A DNA stretch of 64,000 bases from WTFY01 sp011523795 (GTDB taxonomy: Bacteria > Pseudomonadota > Gammaproteobacteria > UBA4575), in contig OZ242278.1 in assembly GCA_965207475.1 (NCBI GenBank), positions 2,046,001 to 2,110,000 of the forward strand. The letters are read 5' to 3'. This document shows, one piece after another, positions 61,789 to 64,000 of this stretch; the stretch's first letter is position 1; each line of letters starts with the position of its first letter. The translations under genes were made by a program, and so were the position numbers. The notes under the pieces are model-generated. The model was not told where the DNA came from. It worked only from the letters and a program-made list of their open reading frames with translations, and did not search any database.

Positions 61789-63675
61789 ATGGAAACAATT
61801 CCAAGTCTATTCCTACAGCAGTATAGAAGTCGTGCAAACGATACGGCTCTGCGAGTCAAGCGGCTTGGTCTGTGGCACGAGTGGACATGGGGAGAGGCGA
61901 GTCCCGTTGTAGAGAAATGTGCTTATGGCTTAGCTTCAAAGGGCCTGTCAGCAGGTGAAAAAGTAGCCATAATCGGAAGCAATATCCCTGAACTCTACTT
62001 GGCTATGGTGGCGGTCCAGACCCTGGGAGCAGTTCCTGTACCTGTCCATCCAGATTCCAATACAGAAGAGCTTATTTCCTATCTCAATAATTGCGAGGCC
62101 AAGTTTGCCATCGTTCAAGACCAGCAACAGGTTGACGCTCTGTACAATGTAATAGACCAGTGCAAGAACCTTAGTGAAGTAATTTATTACAACGGCCGAG
62201 GCATGCAAGAGTATGACCATACTCATTTGAGCAGTTTTGAAGAGTTGCAGGTATCGGGTGAGAAGTACAAGTCCCAGCATCCCAGCTTGCTTGATGACAC
62301 AATCGGGAAAATTACAGAGGATACTGATGCGTTTATCTTGTACACATCTGGTGTATCTGGCCAGGAGCGTGGCTCTGTTCACACCCATGGGAGCATGATA
62401 AATACTGCTAAGGCCCTGGCCGAGCAAGAAAGGATACGGCAAGAGGAACAAGTTATTGCCTTCATGCCCATGTCTTATGCAGCAGGACTTTTGTTTACCT
62501 ATGCATTATGGCTGTTAAAGGGTTTCACGGTTAATTGCCCTGAAAGCAATGAAACTATAATGAATGACTTGCGTGAAATTGGTCCTACGATACTTTACGC
62601 GCCGCCACACTTCTACAAGCAGCTATATTCGGAAATTATTGCTCGGTCCCAGCGTTCAAGTACCAAGTCCTTCAACAAGTGGTTTGCCGTTGCGCGTGGC
62701 AACCGTGAGAAGTTTCTTAAAACTGGAAAAATCAGTGGATTAGATAGTTTCTGGTTCAAGGTTGGAAGCATATTGATGTTTGCACCCCTCAAAAATGTCT
62801 ACGGCTTATCCAAATTGCGTAAGGCATTGACAGGTGGCGATATCATGAGCAGTGAAATTTTTAACTTTTATCGCAGCATCGGTGTGCACCTGAAAAAAAC
62901 TTACGGAACTGCTGAAAGTGCTGGATTTATTTGCGTTCAGGGCCCTAGCCAGATTAACAGTCCGAACGGTGAGTTTGTGATGGGTACTCCTCTTCCGGGT
63001 GTGGAGATCAGGCGCTTTGAGGACGGAGAAATAGCCTTCAGGGGCGTTAACACATTCAAGGAATACTATGGCCATCCAAATGCTACGGCAGCAGTCAAGA
63101 ACGCAGAAGGTTGGGTACGGACAGGTGACCTGGGATTAATTGATGAGCAGGGTTCCTTGAAAATTTCGGGACGTGTAGATTCACTTGGAAAGTTTGGTAA
63201 TGGTGATACATTTGCACCACAATTGGTCGAAAATGCACTCAAATCATCACCATTCATCAAGGATGCCATTGCAGTAGGCGAGGGTAAGGATTCACTTGCT
63301 GCATTTTTGGTCATTGACAGCGATACAGTTGGGAGTTGGGCAGAGACCCATAATATAAGATTCACTGGTTACCGAGACTTGGCGACCAAGGATGAAGTGT
63401 ATGACCTTGTGAGTGAAACTGTGAATGATGTCAATTCGCACATTGAACAAATCGAAGGTAAAGCCTGCCCTCCTATAAAACGATATTTGATCATGCACAG
63501 AGAATTTAACGTAGAGACTGGTGAAATTACCCGCTCAAGAAAAATCAAGCGGGATGTAGTTATGGGCAGGCATAAGGCGCTGGTTGATGCACTGTACTCC
63601 TCTCAACAGGCTTATGACGTCACGGATGCTTCAACTGGTGAAGTCTTAGCTACGTTGAAGCTTAAGTCAGCATAA
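61789..63675 (+). CDS. AMP-dependent acyl-CoA synthetase/ligase
   Basis: 628 residues from ATG 61789 (a TTG at 61753 is in frame). ANL-family ligase: P-loop-like FILYTSGVSGQERGSVHTHG, YGTAES near 389, GWVRTGDLGLID near 448 and the C-terminal ITRSRKIKRDVVMG with the catalytic Lys. It differs from the usual YTSGTTGxPKG and YGxTE, as in members found beside Liv transporters. It would activate a carboxylic acid with ATP and CoA, perhaps the product of the oxygenase pathway or an imported acid. The Liv ATPase gene follows by 12 bases. Confidence 0.88.
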   Translation: METIPSLFLQQYRSRANDTALRVKRLGLWHEWTWGEASPVVEKCAYGLASKGLSAGEKVAIIGSNIPELYLAMVAVQTLGAVPVPVHPDSNTEELISYLNNCEAKFAIVQDQQQVDALYNVIDQCKNLSEVIYYNGRGMQEYDHTHLSSFEELQVSGEKYKSQHPSLLDDTIGKITEDTDAFILYTSGVSGQERGSVHTHGSMINTAKALAEQERIRQEEQVIAFMPMSYAAGLLFTYALWLLKGFTVNCPESNETIMNDLREIGPTILYAPPHFYKQLYSEIIARSQRSSTKSFNKWFAVARGNREKFLKTGKISGLDSFWFKVGSILMFAPLKNVYGLSKLRKALTGGDIMSSEIFNFYRSIGVHLKKTYGTAESAGFICVQGPSQINSPNGEFVMGTPLPGVEIRRFEDGEIAFRGVNTFKEYYGHPNATAAVKNAEGWVRTGDLGLIDEQGSLKISGRVDSLGKFGNGDTFAPQLVENALKSSPFIKDAIAVGEGKDSLAAFLVIDSDTVGSWAETHNIRFTGYRDLATKDEVYDLVSETVNDVNSHIEQIEGKACPPIKRYLIMHREFNVETGEITRSRKIKRDVVMGRHKALVDALYSSQQAYDVTDASTGEVLATLKLKSA

Positions 63676-63687
63676 GGGGTGGTCAAG

Positions 63688-64000
63688 GTGGCAAACGGAG
63701 CAAACGGAAAAACACCTCACATGGTGATTGAAAGTATAGACCTGTCTTTTGGTGGTGCGAAAGCTATCACGGACATTAGCTTTACTGTCTATGAAGGAGA
63801 AATTTGCGCCGTGATTGGTCCGAATGGTGCAGGTAAAAGCTCGATGCTGAATGTGATCAATGGGGTCTATACTCCGCAACAAGGCTCAATAACCTATGAG
63901 GGGAAAAAATTTGCCAAGATGAGGCCACATTCTGCCGCGGTCATGGGAATAGCGCGGACCTTTCAGAACATTGCGCTGTTTTCCGGCATGACAACCGTTG
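63688..64000 (+). CDS. Branched-chain-type ABC transporter ATP-binding protein (LivG-like), 3' end outside the window
   Basis: Starts at GTG 63688 (GGGGTGG upstream), with an alternative ATG at 63721, and runs off the right edge after 104 residues. The Walker A motif GPNGAGKSSMLNVINGVYTP is visible near residues 46-65, then GIARTFQNIALF with the Q-loop, which is typical of LivG. It couples ATP to import of amino acids or related acids. It follows the acyl-CoA synthetase by 12 bases; permease genes should lie further right. The binding protein at 33.4 kb is a possible partner. Confidence 0.9.
   Translation, partial: MANGANGKTPHMVIESIDLSFGGAKAITDISFTVYEGEICAVIGPNGAGKSSMLNVINGVYTPQQGSITYEGKKFAKMRPHSAAVMGIARTFQNIALFSGMTTV

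Overview
The window looks like chromosome from a gammaproteobacterium, probably an uncultured or marine lineage. The evidence is gene order. A complete nuoA-N operon has separate nuoC and nuoD. An initiator tRNA follows nuoN. The block rimP-nusA-infB-rbfA-truB-rpsO-pnp is intact. xseA is divergent from guaB-guaA. No rRNA, CRISPR array or complete insertion sequence was seen. By eye the left half (about 1-31 kb) is GC-rich and the right half (about 31-64 kb) is clearly more AT-rich.

Layout. (1) 1-9.5 kb: the end of an outer-membrane barrel gene, a Tat-type rhodanese, a FadL-type hydrophobic-compound channel, and a tight minus-strand operon (DUF1214, sulfotransferase, two SDRs, SRPBCC). One SDR of that operon carries a frameshift in a C run. 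(2) 9.5-24 kb: the 14-gene complex I operon. (3) 24.07 kb: tRNA-fMet, then about 18 kb of accessory DNA between the tRNA and rimP, which adjoin in many gammaproteobacteria. It starts with a decayed P4-type integrase. It then holds an AztABC-like zinc importer with a broken zur-like gene, an IS5-type remnant, broken small genes, a secreted ankyrin protein and a truncated beta-hydroxyacid dehydrogenase. Its right part is a flavin/organosulfur set: flavin reductase, sigma-54 response regulator, Liv-type binding protein, RibBA, a 62-residue EF-Ts-like domain protein, an SfnG-like monooxygenase, a decayed and an intact FMN reductase, an unknown 101-residue protein, OsmC and a lipoyl-fused lipoamide dehydrogenase. 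(4) 42.1-51.2 kb: the rimP to pnp block, with a promoter and a terminator-like hairpin before rimP, then msrB. (5) 51.4-55.0 kb: an oxygenase cassette of an AlkB/XylM-type diiron monooxygenase, a 59-residue 4Fe-4S ferredoxin, a GST-like protein, a ferredoxin-fused reductase and a small membrane protein. (6) 55.1-61.3 kb: a DksA-type protein with a histone H1-like tail built from 168-bp repeats, xseA, guaB, guaA and tadA. (7) 61.8 kb to the end: an acyl-CoA synthetase and the start of a LivG-type ATPase.

Working picture (inference): FadL and Liv-type importers bring in hydrophobic or branched substrates, the AlkB-like cassette hydroxylates them, and SDRs and the acyl-CoA ligase carry the products on. 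A separate FMNH2-dependent branch (SfnG-like enzyme, FMN reductases, RibBA) fits oxidation of C1 or organosulfur compounds. The most novel-looking items are the AlkB cassette, the stand-alone EF-Ts-type domain, the repeat-tailed DksA protein, and the decayed FMN reductase copy next to its intact parent. Several frame breaks sit in homopolymer runs, so assembly errors must be excluded before calling them pseudogenes.
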